This document shows positions 1 to 8,500 of a DNA stretch of 64,000 nucleotides, one piece after another. Source of the stretch: Prevotella sp. (GTDB taxonomy: Bacteria > Bacteroidota > Bacteroidia > Bacteroidales > Bacteroidaceae); assembly GCA_017478025.1 (NCBI GenBank), contig JAFVGZ010000006.1, forward strand, positions 1 through 64,000. Direction: 5' to 3'. Below the pieces are notes generated by a model. That model searched no databases, was not told the DNA's origin, and saw nothing but the letters and a program-made list of their open reading frames with translations. Position numbers and translations under genes: made by a program. Each line of letters starts with the position of its first letter. Position 1 is the stretch's first letter.

Positions 1-1001
1 ATAATATATATAGCAAAATTCTTTTACCACATTTTACACCTGCACACAAGGAAACTGCCATCTGCCATCTGTACCAGCATATTGCACTTTCTTGACCAGC
101 AATAAAACTTGTATGATACTAACAATCAGAGCATTGGCTACGCTCCCCTTTTCGTGCAGGAAGTGGCAGTTCCCCTGAGTCTGCGACTTTTTCATGTAAA
201 AAACATAAGCTCTAATGACCCAAAGACCTGCATTTCAACCATGAAAATGTTATCTTTCGACTGAAAAAAAGCTATATCAGAACATAATCCTCCCTCTCTT
301 TGACATATTTATGACACACAAAACAATGCAAATCCAAGTTGCTTCCTCAGATATGTTAACAAACCTTTCATTTATTAACAAAACTCCTACTCCCTTACAT
401 TTAACATCATATTCCCGCCCATCATTCTTCTTCCCTAACTGCCTCACAGTCAACACATTCCAAAAGCAATACTTTCACCGCCTAAAACCTTTGTTTTTAG
501 GCGGTTATCTCAATACGATTTCCCTACTATTTACGTGCTAATAGGGTCATATTCACCTACCATTGCTATATGGCGCATCGAAGGATAGCGAAATGTTAAA
601 AAGCCGCGTGAACGGATGTTAAAGTGGAGCAGTTTTTTCGCGATTTTCGGAAACGGAAAGAAATAATGAGTAACTTTGCAAACAGAAATGAAGGACGGAG
701 GAATTGAAAGAAATTGGAATAATAGGAATAATAACCATGCGGATGAAAGGACAGAAAGGGACAGAAATTAATAGACTCCGAGCTTTGCTCGCCTGAGCAC
801 CTATGAAAAGAAAGAAATGAGCGAAGAATTAGTATAATTAGCCATGCGGAGTGAGGGGTCTTTTACACGAATTGTCAGGAATTGAACATAAATTGATCAT
901 AAATTTAATCTGCAGGAAAGAAATTCATGAAAAATTCATGGGCATTCATGTTAGAAAAAAAATCAGAATGGACATATACGAAAGAAAAACGCGCTTAGTT
1001 C
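1..1001. other. Non-coding stretch with decayed repeats
   Basis: I see no convincing gene here. An open frame at 311-541 encodes a low-complexity, Phe/Thr-rich peptide with no recognisable domain. Around 120-245 there are pieces resembling the repeat region at 14050-14125, in inverted order: AAAGACCTGC, a CTCTGAT-like core, and GGCAGTTC against GAACTGCC. A perfect -7 box (TAACTTTG, 671-678) is followed by no recognisable gene. A small palindrome, CGAGCTTTGCTCG, lies near 778-790. The region reads as intergenic repeat debris. Confidence 0.5.
477..505. terminator. Perfect 11-bp hairpin
   Basis: ACCGCCTAAAA (477-487) pairs perfectly with TTTTAGGCGGT (495-505) around a 7-nt loop. The stem is A-rich and T-rich on its two inner sides and could serve as a terminator for a gene lying left of the window. 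No gene next to it fixes the strand. Confidence 0.45.
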
Positions 1002-1032
1002 TTGTGTATCTCAAAACTAAATCGTAACTTCG
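1002..1032 (+). promoter_or_regulatory. Bacteroidota-type promoter of carbonic anhydrase gene
   Basis: TTG at 1002-1004, a 20-nt spacer and TAACTTCG at 1025-1032 fit the TTTG-N20-TAnnTTTG pattern. The block from TATCTCAAAACT to GCAGCA is nearly identical to the promoter at 14338-14368. A second -7-like box, TATTTTTG, lies at 1070-1077. Confidence 0.6.
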
Positions 1033-1101
1033 CAGCACGAAAACGCAAACGCGAGAGCGGCTTTTTGAGTATTTTTGCACGTGATAAAGAGAAAAAAAAA
1101 C

Positions 1102-1650
1102 ATGTGTATGATAGACCAGATAATAGATTACAACAAGACTTTTGTAGAATCAAAAGGTTATGAGAAGTATTTGACTGACAAGTATCCCGACAAGAAGTTA
1201 GCGGTACTGTCTTGTATGGACACGCGCTTGACTGAGCTGCTTCCTGCCGCCCTGGGCCTTAGGAACGGTGATGCGAAGATAATAAAGAACGCAGGAGGCT
1301 TGGTTATCTCGGCTTTCGACTCAGCCATGCGCAGCCTCATCGTTGCCATCTATGAGCTGGGCGTGGAGGAAATAATGGTGGTAGCTCACTCCCATTGCGG
1401 AGCCTGCCACATGAGCTATGACCATTTCCACCATGAGATGATAGCGCGTGGTGTGACAGACGAGACACTCGACACCATACAGAAGTGCGGCATCGACCTG
1501 CATCATTGGCTGGAGGGATTCAAGGACACGCATGAGTCTGTTCGCAAGACCGTTGAGACCATCAAGACCCATCCCCTTGTGCCAAAGGACATCATGGTCC
1601 GCGGGTTCATCATCGATTCTGAAACAGGAGGACTTGAGGAGGTCTGTTAA
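1102..1650 (+). CDS. Beta-class carbonic anhydrase
   Basis: This is a cytoplasmic zinc enzyme of the beta-carbonic anhydrase family, which interconverts CO2 and bicarbonate. With the ATG at 1102 the protein has 182 residues. The zinc and gating signature is present: Cys38-x-Asp40-x-Arg42 in CMDTR, and His96-xx-Cys99 in HSHCGAC. The KNAGG segment at 62-66 is also typical. The length fits the short bacterial members. ATG 1108 is an equally possible start, and frames further upstream would need GTG or TTG. It is first in a plus-strand run with close spacing to the YdeI-like gene. It may supply bicarbonate for carboxylations; that role is inferred. Confidence 0.88.
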   Translation: MCMIDQIIDYNKTFVESKGYEKYLTDKYPDKKLAVLSCMDTRLTELLPAALGLRNGDAKIIKNAGGLVISAFDSAMRSLIVAIYELGVEEIMVVAHSHCGACHMSYDHFHHEMIARGVTDETLDTIQKCGIDLHHWLEGFKDTHESVRKTVETIKTHPLVPKDIMVRGFIIDSETGGLEEVC

Positions 1651-1652
1651 CA

Positions 1653-2000
1653 ATTGAAGTAACACATCTGCTGACATTTACACACAGGCAGCAACTGCGT
1701 GAATGGTTTGAGCGCAACCACCTCTCGGAGAAGAGCTGCTGGGTGGCATGCAACAGGTCAAAGGCTCCCAAGGCTGATACCATACCATACATCGACATCG
1801 TAGAAGAGGCGCTCTGCTTCGGTTGGATTGACTCAACACTAAAGAAACTCCCTGACGGCAGATTGGCACAAAGGCTGTCCCCGCGTCGCAAAGGCAGCCA
1901 TTGGACGGAGCTCAACAAGGAGCGCTGCAGGCAACTCGAAGCCAGAGGTCTGATGACCGACTCAGGCAGAGAGGCATTATCCCGCACATTTATGAGTTAG
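1653..2000 (+). CDS. YdeI/OmpD-associated family protein, start codon unclear
   Basis: The translated segment carries the core of the YdeI/OmpD-associated (bacteriocin-protection) family: an N-terminal LTF...LREWFERNH segment, EEALCFGWIDS, an AQRLSPRRKGSHW block and an LEARGLMTDSG helix. The family-like frame is open from 1638, but it has no ATG, GTG or TTG before a GTG at 1743, which would cut off the conserved N-terminus. An ATT at 1653 lies 9 nt after a strong GAGGAGGT, so either a rare start is used or the start was lost. Full-length relatives are often near 190 residues; this one stops at about 115. It is tightly packed behind the carbonic anhydrase gene. The cellular role is unknown. 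Confidence 0.6.
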   Translation: MEVTHLLTFTHRQQLREWFERNHLSEKSCWVACNRSKAPKADTIPYIDIVEEALCFGWIDSTLKKLPDGRLAQRLSPRRKGSHWTELNKERCRQLEARGLMTDSGREALSRTFMS

Positions 2001-2011
2001 AAAAAAAAGAA

Positions 2012-2212
2012 ATGGACTACTTACCAAAAGACCCCGCCATACTGGTTTCGAGCGTCAATATGCTTCTGAGAGACAAAGAGTTTGACAGCCTTGAATCATT
2101 GTGCTATGCCTTCAGCAGAGAGCCGGAAGAGATAAAAGACTATCTGCTGGGGAAAGGGTTTGTATGGAGTGAGCAACAGAAACAATTCAGGCCCGTGGGC
2201 TACGACGCATAA
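2012..2212 (+). CDS. DUF4250 family small protein
   Basis: This 66-residue protein resembles the DUF4250 family: LPKDPAILVSSVNMLLRD, then SLESLCYAFSREPEEIKDYLLGKGF, then a Trp/Gln-rich tail. The function is unknown. The predicted helix-turn-helix-like fold is inferred from the pattern of a short loop, a helix and a GKGF turn. The ATG at 2012 is chosen because the conserved part starts directly after it. It follows the YdeI-like gene by 11 nt, and its TAA overlaps the ATG of the next gene (TAATG), so the genes are probably translationally coupled. Its last 29 nt belong to the triplicated 36-bp unit. Confidence 0.75.
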   Translation: MDYLPKDPAILVSSVNMLLRDKEFDSLESLCYAFSREPEEIKDYLLGKGFVWSEQQKQFRPVGYDA

Positions 2213-2291
2213 TGAAACTAATTCAGGCCCGTGGGCTACGACGCATAATGACACTAATTCAGACCCATGGGCTACGACGCATAATGACAAA
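2184..2291 (+). repeat. Three tandem copies of a 36-bp unit
   Basis: Copies start at 2184, 2220 and 2256. The first two differ at one base; the third has a few more substitutions. Each copy contains the end of the DUF4250 frame followed by TAATGA, so the stop/start junction itself was triplicated. Because 36 is a multiple of three, the next gene keeps its frame and gains up to 24 extra N-terminal codons. Confidence 0.95.
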
Positions 2292-2598
2292 CGATGTAAC
2301 CATAAGCACCGTCAGAAAGGGCTCAGAGATGGCTGAGCCGCGACAGAGTCCGACGTTGTCAAAAGACAGCATAGAGACAGCATATAGCTTTCTGCATCAG
2401 AAGCGTAACGTGTATATTCATTCTTCCCTTGAGTGGCAGAAGGATGACATAGAGTATGCCATCAGTTCCTATGTGGATGACATGAACAGGGAACTGTATG
2501 ACAATATCTCTGACGGCAGGGATGATTTCCTCAGAGACCACAAACGGTTTCAAGAGGACATCACGCTGGCCGTAGCAAAACTTGAGGATATGTTATGA
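2212..2598 (+). CDS. Small hypothetical protein with triplicated start
   Basis: I do not recognise a family. The protein has 128 residues from ATG 2212, 116 from ATG 2248, or 104 from ATG 2284. The last is probably ancestral, since the extra residues are translated 36-bp repeat (two nearly identical LIQ...GLRRIMT segments). The body is charged and mostly helical in appearance (SIETAYSFLHQKRNVYIHSSLEWQ...), with no signal peptide or membrane segment. Its stop overlaps the start of the next gene (ATGA at 2595-2598), so it belongs to the same operon. Which start is used cannot be decided here. Confidence 0.6.
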   Translation: MKLIQARGLRRIMTLIQTHGLRRIMTNDVTISTVRKGSEMAEPRQSPTLSKDSIETAYSFLHQKRNVYIHSSLEWQKDDIEYAISSYVDDMNRELYDNISDGRDDFLRDHKRFQEDITLAVAKLEDML

Positions 2599-3680
2599 AT
2601 GATTTTTACTTGCAAACAGCATTATTCTACCTTTTTATAATCAACGCGGTCACCTTCTTCATGTATGGCATCGACAAACTCAAAGCGAAGAAGTCAATGT
2701 GGAGGATACCTGAGGCTACGCTGTTGTTTATGGCTATGTTGGGTGGTAGCATCGGCGCATGGCTCGGCATGAAGGTGTGGCATCACAAGACCCTGCACAA
2801 GAAGTTCAGGTACGGCGTTCCCGTTATCATCCTTGCCCAGCTTGCATTAGTTGTATTCCTGACTTCATGCTCCAGCAACAACATACCCCAGAGAAGCAAG
2901 GTTACCGAGATCGTGAAACGCGGCACGTTGCTCGTCGGCACAACGGGGGACTACCGGCCGTTGTCATTCTATGAACCTCAGGGGCTGCAGGAACAATACG
3001 TGACGGAACAGAGCCCTGGCATATCGCGGCAGAGTGCTGACATCACTCAGGACGACGGGGCCTACTGGGGATTTTGTATTGATGTGGCAAAGGAGATAGC
3101 AAAGACATTGGGCGTGAAGACTATGTTCATCAGAACCTCCTGGCCTACGCTGACGGCAGACGTGATGGCTGAGCCCCAAACCTTTGACCTCGCCATCGGA
3201 GGTATCACCATCACAGATGCCAGATGTAAGATTATGCTGATGAGCGACGGCTATCTGGACAACGGGAAGACAATCCTCTGCAGGGCAGCAGAGAGCAGCA
3301 AGTACAAGTCGCTTACAGATTTGGACAGGCCGGAAGTTCAGGTGATGGTAAACCCGGGAGGGCTGAACGAGAAGTTTGCCCACGAGAAACTGACTCATGC
3401 TACAATCAGCGTTCACCCGAAAAACGAGGAGATACCCACACTCATCGCAGAGGGCAAGGCAGACGTGATGATAACGGAGATAACCGAAGCGCCATACTAT
3501 GTGATGACCGACTCGAGGCTCGCGGCACCATTATTGGATAAACCCTTCACACATGGAGAAATAGGAGTGCTGATGCGTAAGGGACAAGAGGACCTGCTGC
3601 AGGTGGTGAATAATACCATCAAGAAGATGAAGTCAGACGGATCCCTTCGCCGCCTGAAAGAAAAATACAGACTGCCTTAA
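2595..3680 (+). CDS. DUF1294 membrane domain fused to PheC-like binding domain
   Basis: Residues 1-90 are a DUF1294 membrane domain with three hydrophobic segments and the family's FRYGVP end. Without a break, residues 105-361 are a type-2 periplasmic binding fold closest to cyclohexadienyl dehydratase (PheC): GTTGDYRPLSF, TSWPTLTAD, FDLAIGGITIT, VNPGGLNEKF and ADVMITE are all visible. At the junction, the last hydrophobic segment ends in LTSC (Cys92), which looks like a lipobox. Internal ATG 2769 would yield a normal lipoprotein signal peptide plus the binding domain. Prephenate/arogenate dehydratase activity or amino-acid binding is possible; neither is proved. It is the last gene of the operon, before a terminator. 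Confidence 0.75.
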   Translation: MNDFYLQTALFYLFIINAVTFFMYGIDKLKAKKSMWRIPEATLLFMAMLGGSIGAWLGMKVWHHKTLHKKFRYGVPVIILAQLALVVFLTSCSSNNIPQRSKVTEIVKRGTLLVGTTGDYRPLSFYEPQGLQEQYVTEQSPGISRQSADITQDDGAYWGFCIDVAKEIAKTLGVKTMFIRTSWPTLTADVMAEPQTFDLAIGGITITDARCKIMLMSDGYLDNGKTILCRAAESSKYKSLTDLDRPEVQVMVNPGGLNEKFAHEKLTHATISVHPKNEEIPTLIAEGKADVMITEITEAPYYVMTDSRLAAPLLDKPFTHGEIGVLMRKGQEDLLQVVNNTIKKMKSDGSLRRLKEKYRLP

Positions 3681-3735
3681 GGCGAGGGAGAGTGTTGTCT
3701 GTCCCCGCTTTCAATCCTGCAGTTATGACACCAAA

Positions 3736-3773
3736 GAAAAGTTAGTATGGCATACCTGTCATACTAACTTTTC
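3736..3773. terminator. Strong hairpin between convergent genes
   Basis: GAAAAGTTAGTATG (3736-3749) and CATACTAACTTTTC (3760-3773) form a perfect 14-bp stem with a 10-nt loop. The stem ends in A and T tracts on both sides, so it can terminate the plus operon ending at 3680 and the minus gene ending at 3829. Confidence 0.8.
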
Positions 3774-3828
3774 TACTACTGGCGGGCAATCTGTTGGCTA
3801 TATATCCCGCCAGTTATCCCATAGAGTA

Positions 3829-4044
3829 TTAATAGTATCTTTCCTGATAGAGCCTAATGGTTGTTACGCCATTCTCCTTGTTGAAGCTAACCTTGCCTTC
3901 GCGAGCAAGCCAGCCGATAGCAGCACACAATGCCGTAGAGTCAATGCCCGTTATCTCTTGTAGTGTCTCAAGATTCATACTACCTTTTCCTTCTAACGCA
4001 CGCCAAACGATGCCTGCGTCTTCTCCAATTTGTGCTGTTAACAT
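3829..4044 (-). CDS. Winged helix-turn-helix protein (DUF2582-like)
   Basis: This 71-residue protein is a single winged-helix domain: IGEDAGIVWRALE, then NLETLQEITGIDSTALCAAIGWLAREGKV (helix-turn-helix), then a wing ending in TIRLYQERYY. It matches the DUF2582 winged-helix family common in Bacteroidota, whose targets are unknown. It is monocistronic, with its own consensus promoter upstream and a hairpin terminator downstream. It has no sensing domain, so it may act as a small DNA-binding protein or nucleoid factor; that is inference. Confidence 0.75.
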   Translation of the reverse strand: MLTAQIGEDAGIVWRALEGKGSMNLETLQEITGIDSTALCAAIGWLAREGKVSFNKENGVTTIRLYQERYY

Positions 4045-4103
4045 AATGGTAATGTTTTATATGGTTAATAGTTAAAAAAAATGTTTCGGTTGACTTTCTG
4101 TTG

Positions 4104-4135
4104 CAAAGGTAGCAACCTATTTTTGTATTACCAAA
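4104..4135 (-). promoter_or_regulatory. Consensus promoter of winged-helix gene
   Basis: On the minus strand, TTTG (4135-4132), a 20-nt spacer and TACCTTTG (4111-4104) match the Bacteroidota primary sigma consensus exactly. Confidence 0.75.
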
Positions 4136-4237
4136 TTCTTTGCCGACTTTTTTCTGTTTTTTATCTTTTTTTATCCAATAAAGGACAGTAAAGACCTCCC
4201 AGACAACTGGGTGGAGGCAGTACTATGTACCTTTCTT

Positions 4238-4603
4238 TTAATGTGCTGACCTGGTGCTTATCTTCTTTCCTTCTTTGCTCCAAGTGTAAATCCATGAGCC
4301 TGACTGACTGGTAAATGTATCGCCGCTGACAGACAGTACCCTTCCAACAGTTGATGCACTCAGGGGCTTTGTCTTTTTCCCATTGGCATCATAGACATAG
4401 TACCACGCGCCGCTCTTGACCACAAAGAACGTGGAGCTGAACCCCTGTAGCTCTCCTATATTGCTGCTGAGGGTCTTTATCTTTTTACCTTCCTGGTTAT
4501 AGAGATAATACCAGTTCTTTGTTGTCTCTATATGGCTGATACTCTGTGCCTGAAGGGAGGCTACAGACAATAACATAATGATGGATATTATCAGTTTCTT
4601 CAT
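4238..4603 (-). CDS. Secreted small repeat protein
   Basis: The 121-residue product has a signal peptide of about 19 residues (MKKLIISIIMLLSVASLQA). After it come three imperfect repeats of about 35 residues, each with an aromatic W-Y-Y/I-Y core followed by a GKK(I/T)-K/S-x-LS turn (NWYYLYNQEGKK, AWYYVYDANGKK, SWIYTWSKEGKK). This resembles WG-type or beta-propeller blades, though three blades cannot close a propeller. It is probably periplasmic or surface-exposed, of unknown role. A -7 box (TAATTTTG, 4669-4662) precedes it. A weak hairpin at 4195-4214 may end the transcript. Confidence 0.7.
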   Translation of the reverse strand: MKKLIISIIMLLSVASLQAQSISHIETTKNWYYLYNQEGKKIKTLSSNIGELQGFSSTFFVVKSGAWYYVYDANGKKTKPLSASTVGRVLSVSGDTFTSQSGSWIYTWSKEGKKISTRSAH

Positions 4604-4743
4604 ACTATTGGCTCCGGTTAGTTTTACTTATTTTCATGTTGACAAGCCTTGTAACTCGGCACAAAATTACTAATTTTTGCCTTAAATCTTCCATTTTTCA
4701 AGCAAATGTATGTTATTTAGGCCATTTTCTTACGAAATTTAAC

Positions 4744-4751
4744 TAACTTTG
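4744..4751 (+). promoter_or_regulatory. Promoter -7 box ahead of gene relics
   Basis: TAACTTTG matches the consensus perfectly, but no good -33 box is visible. It precedes a 34-residue open frame and the flavin reductase fragment. Confidence 0.45.
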
Positions 4752-4783
4752 TCCCCTGGTATGAAAAATAAAACAAGAAAAGT

Positions 4784-4888
4784 ATGTTTGACATGATAGA
4801 TGCCACAGGGTCTGGCTACAAATCTGCTCCCCGAATGGGAGACGTGGAGGCGGAGATGATACACAGCCAAATCATTCCACAAAAATGA
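4784..4888 (+). CDS. Short open frame of unknown status
   Basis: This frame encodes 34 residues beginning MFDMIDATGSGYKSAPRMG. It lies between a consensus -7 box and the truncated flavin reductase start. Its composition is protein-like and ends in SQIIPQK. It may be a small real gene or the tail of a decayed one. I recognise no family. Confidence 0.3.
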   Translation: MFDMIDATGSGYKSAPRMGDVEAEMIHSQIIPQK

Positions 4889-4895
4889 CGAGAAT

Positions 4896-4968
4896 ATGAG
4901 AAAAGCACTATTTATTAACGGAAGTCCGCGTAAGAACTGCAATACTGCCCAGCTGCTTATGCGTGCAC
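4896..4968 (+). pseudogene. Truncated NAD(P)H-dependent FMN reductase
   Basis: The frame starts MRKALFINGSPRKNCNTAQL, the N-terminus and phosphate-binding loop (GSPRKN-x-NT) of the flavodoxin-fold NADPH-dependent FMN reductase / iron-sulfur flavoprotein family. After about 24 residues the similarity stops and the frame runs into the terminator and tRNA-Arg of the other strand. Full members have about 180-200 residues, so the rest of the gene is gone. The break lies at the 3' side of the tRNA transcription unit, a common site of insertion and deletion. Confidence 0.65.
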
Positions 4969-4970
4969 AT

Positions 4971-4995
4971 AAAAAAGGGAACCGAAATGGTTCCC
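4971..4995 (-). terminator. Terminator of tRNA-Arg
   Basis: Read on the minus strand, GGGAACC, ATTTC, GGTTCCC is followed by six T. It lies 17 nt after the tRNA. Confidence 0.85.
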
Positions 4996-5011
4996 TTGAC
5001 GTAATTTTTAG

Positions 5012-5085
5012 TGATCCGGCGGGGATTCGAACCCCGGACCCACAGCTTAGAAGGCTGTTGCTCTATCCAGCTGAGCTACCGGACC
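5012..5085 (-). tRNA. tRNA-Arg (UCU)
   Basis: The reverse complement folds as a tRNA. The acceptor arm is GGTCCGG with CCGGATC (one G-T pair) and an A discriminator. The D arm contains AGCTCAGCTGGATAGAGC. The anticodon stem ACAGC/GCTGT closes a CTTCTAA loop with anticodon TCT. The T arm is GGGGTTCGAATCCCC. No CCA is encoded. It has its own promoter and terminator. Confidence 0.95.
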
Positions 5086-5113
5086 ATCCATGATGTTTTT
5101 TGTAATTCGGGTG

Positions 5114-5145
5114 CAAAGGTAGTTATTTTCTTTGACGTGTGCAAA
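5114..5145 (-). promoter_or_regulatory. Promoter of tRNA-Arg
   Basis: On the minus strand, TTTG (5145-5142), a 20-nt spacer and TACCTTTG (5121-5114) form an exact consensus. It starts inside the gap before the tRNA. Confidence 0.8.
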
Positions 5146-5157
5146 TCTTTTTCCTTT

Positions 5158-5598
5158 TTATTCTTCTTTCATCAGGTTTGTGATGAAGTCGTCAAGGTCT
5201 TTCTCCAGGTCTTGCATGAAGGGTGTGCCAAGAATTGTGGTGTCATCGTCGTCAACTACATATATCTCTGCAATGTGTTCCCCTGTGTCGCTTTCCAATA
5301 CAAAATTGTATGGCGGCAGTATGCCCAACTGGTAGTTGCCCTGCTCTATGGAGTCTTTGATGACCTTATAGGCCTGCTTGTAGAACTCTTCGGTCTCCAA
5401 GGGGCAGTTTATCCACTCATCTACAACGACTCGTGTTATTTCCTTGTCGTCATCGTCATAGGCCATAACGTCGCCTGTGTCTTGCGACACTCTGAGGTGT
5501 ATGTCGGTAAATACCTCCGGCTCGTCTGTCGGTGGAAACTTTGAGGCTATCTTGCTCAGCAGCCTCTGAATGTGGAATGATGGTTTATCTTTTGCCAT
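5158..5598 (-). CDS. Conserved acidic hypothetical protein after secA
   Basis: This 146-residue protein has no recognised domain. It is very acidic, with runs such as YDDDD and VVDDDDTT, and has no signal peptide or membrane segment. It is probably an alpha/beta cytoplasmic protein. Its start overlaps the last 14 nt of secA, so it is co-transcribed and probably coupled in translation. The position suggests a link to secretion or a simple operon passenger; nothing in the sequence decides this. It ends 13 nt from the tRNA promoter. Confidence 0.75.
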   Translation of the reverse strand: MAKDKPSFHIQRLLSKIASKFPPTDEPEVFTDIHLRVSQDTGDVMAYDDDDKEITRVVVDEWINCPLETEEFYKQAYKVIKDSIEQGNYQLGILPPYNFVLESDTGEHIAEIYVVDDDDTTILGTPFMQDLEKDLDDFITNLMKEE

Positions 5599-8500
5599 GA
5601 CATTGTTTGTATTTCTTTCCTGAACCGCAAGGACATGGGTCGTTGGGTCGTGGCGTCTTAGTGTTTACTATAGGAATGCGTGGCATCTGCTGTGGTGCCG
5701 ATGGGTCTATGTAGTGCGGCCTGTCCATTCCGTCGCCCATAGGATTGCCTGGCATTGGAGGGCGCTGGAGCTGTTGCTGCGGCTGTGGGGTGTCGCCTAC
5801 AGATGGTTTGTTGGTCTGATATTGTGGCTGAGGCTGTGGCTTGGGCATCTCGCGAGGTGCCTCTACCGGGGCTTCCTTGTGGATGCGGATGCGTGACAGG
5901 GTAGAGCAGATGCTGTCGTTCATCTGGTTTATCATGTTGTCCCACAACTTCACACTCTCCAACTTGAAGATAAGCAACGGGTCTTTCTGCTCGTATGACG
6001 CATTCTGTGAGGAGTGGCGCAGATCATCCAACTGACGCAGGTTGTCCTTCCAGTTGTCATCAATGTTGTGGAGAATCACCATCTTCTGGAACTCCTTCAT
6101 GATGTTCTTGCAATCCTTGTCGTAGCACTCCTGCAGGTCGAAGCTCATGCGATAGACCATACGCAGGTCTGTGAGCGGAATGAGTATGCGCTCAAAGTTG
6201 GCGTCTGGGTTCTCCACAATCTCCTTGACAACAGGCAGAGCCTCGTTCGTGACATTATCCACGTGCTCCTTGAAGTGGGTCATCACCTGTTGGAATGCCT
6301 CCTCCTCCAGCTTATCGCGTGACATAGAGGTCCATTGCTCCTCGGTAAACGGCACATCCATGTAGAAGAGCTTCAGGAATTGCTCCTTGCAGCCCTGATA
6401 ATCGTTGTTGTCCAGAACGTAGAGCACGCGGTCCCAGATAAGGTTGGTGATGTCCATTCCGATGCGCTCACCCATGAGGGCGTGGCGACGCTTCTCATAG
6501 ATTACGGTACGTTGCTTGTTCATCACATCGTCATACTCCAACAGTCTCTTACGTATGCCGAAGTTGTTCTCCTCCACCTTCTTCTGTGCGCGTTCTATAC
6601 TGCGTGAGATCATTGGCGCCTCAATACGCTCGCCCTCCTCAAAGCCCAGACGGTCCATCACTTTCGCGATACGCTCTGAGGCGAAGAGTCTCATCAGCTT
6701 GTCCTCTAATGAAACGTAGAATACAGATGAGCCCGGGTCTCCCTGACGTCCTGCACGTCCACGCAACTGACGATCGACGCGGCGGCTCTCATGACGCTCT
6801 GTACCGATGATGGCCAGACCGCCGGCAGCCTTCACCTCTGGTGTCAGCTTGATATCCGTACCACGACCCGCCATGTTGGTTGCTATGGTCACGGCTCCGA
6901 GTCCGTTGACGGACTTACCTGCCTCTGCCACGATGAGTGACTCGCGCTCGTGCTCCTTGGCATTCAGCACGTTGTGGGGAATGTTTCTCATGCGAAGCAT
7001 ACGTGACAGGAGCTCTGAGATCTCCACAGATGTGGTGCCCACGAGGACAGGACGTCCTGCGTTGCGCATAGCCTCTACCTCGTCGATGACAGCCTTATAC
7101 TTCTCGCGCGCCGTCTTATAGACGCGGTCATCCATATCTTTTCTGATGACAGGCTTGTTGGTAGGTATCTCTACTACGTCGAGCTTATAGATATTCCAGA
7201 ACTCACCCGCCTCCGTAGAAGCCGTACCGGTCATACCAGCCAGCTTGTGGTACATGCGGAAGTAGTTCTGGAGCGTGATGGTGGCGTAGGTCTGTGTGGC
7301 AGCCTCTACCTTCACGTGCTCCTTGGCTTCAATAGCCTGGTGCAGACCGTCACTCCAACGACGGCCCTCCATGATACGGCCGGTCTGCTCATCGACAATC
7401 TTCACCTCATTATTAATTACCACATACTCGTCGTCGCGGTTATAGAGCGAGTAGGCCTTCAGCAGCTGCTGCAGGGTGTGCACGCGCTCAGACTGCTCTG
7501 AGAAGTGGTTGAGCAGCTCGTCCTTCTTTGCCAGACGCTCATCATCGGAGAGCGACTTGTCTGCCTCGAGAGCAGAGAGCTGGCCTGCGATGTCGGGGAT
7601 AACGAAGAGGTCATTATTGCCCACCTTGTCGGAGAGCCATTGTACGCCCTTGTCGGTAAGGTCTGCGCCATGCAGCTTCTCGTCGATGACGAAGTAAAGC
7701 GGAGCGACAGCCTCAGGCATCTTGCGGTTATTGTTCTCCATATAGATCTCCTCCGTGTTGAGCATGCCGGACTTTATGCCGTCCTCAGAGAGGAATTTCA
7801 CAAGCGGAGTATTCTTTGGCAGCGCCTTGTATGAGCGATAGAGAGCCAGGAAACCATCGGCAGTAGTCTGCTTGTCCCCGTTCTTCTCACCCTCGGCAAT
7901 CTTCTGCTTGGCCTCGGCCAGGAGTGATGTTGCCAACTTGCGTTGCTCTGACACGAGTTTCTCGATGAGTGGCTGATACTCCTCAAACATCTGTATGTCG
8001 CCCTTTGGCTGGGGACCGGAGATGATGAGCGGTGTGCGGGCATCATCAATGAGGACTGAGTCCACCTCATCGACAATGGCGTAGTTGTGCTGTCTCTGCA
8101 CCAAATCCTCAGGCTGCATGGCCATATTGTCGCGCAGATAGTCAAAGCCGAATTCATTGTTGGTACCAAAGGTGATGTCCGCCTGATATGCCTTGCGGCG
8201 CTCCTCGCTGTTAGGGCGATGCTTGTCGATGCAATCTACGCTCAGCCCGTGGAACATATAAAGCGGTCCCATCCATTCTGAGTCACGCTTTGCAAGATAA
8301 TCGTTGACCGTTACAACGTGTACTCCATTGCCTGTCAGGGCATTGAGGAATACCGGACAGGTGGCTACGAGGGTCTTACCTTCACCGGTTGCCATCTCGG
8401 CAATCTTGCCCTGATGCAACACGGTACCTCCGATGAACTGCACGTCATAGTGCACCATCTCCCACTTTGTGTCGTTGCCGCCGGCAGTCCAATGGTTGTG

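Noticed and set aside
311..541. Possible 76-residue gene
   Set aside because: Low-complexity composition, no domain, no promoter, and it runs through a perfect hairpin.
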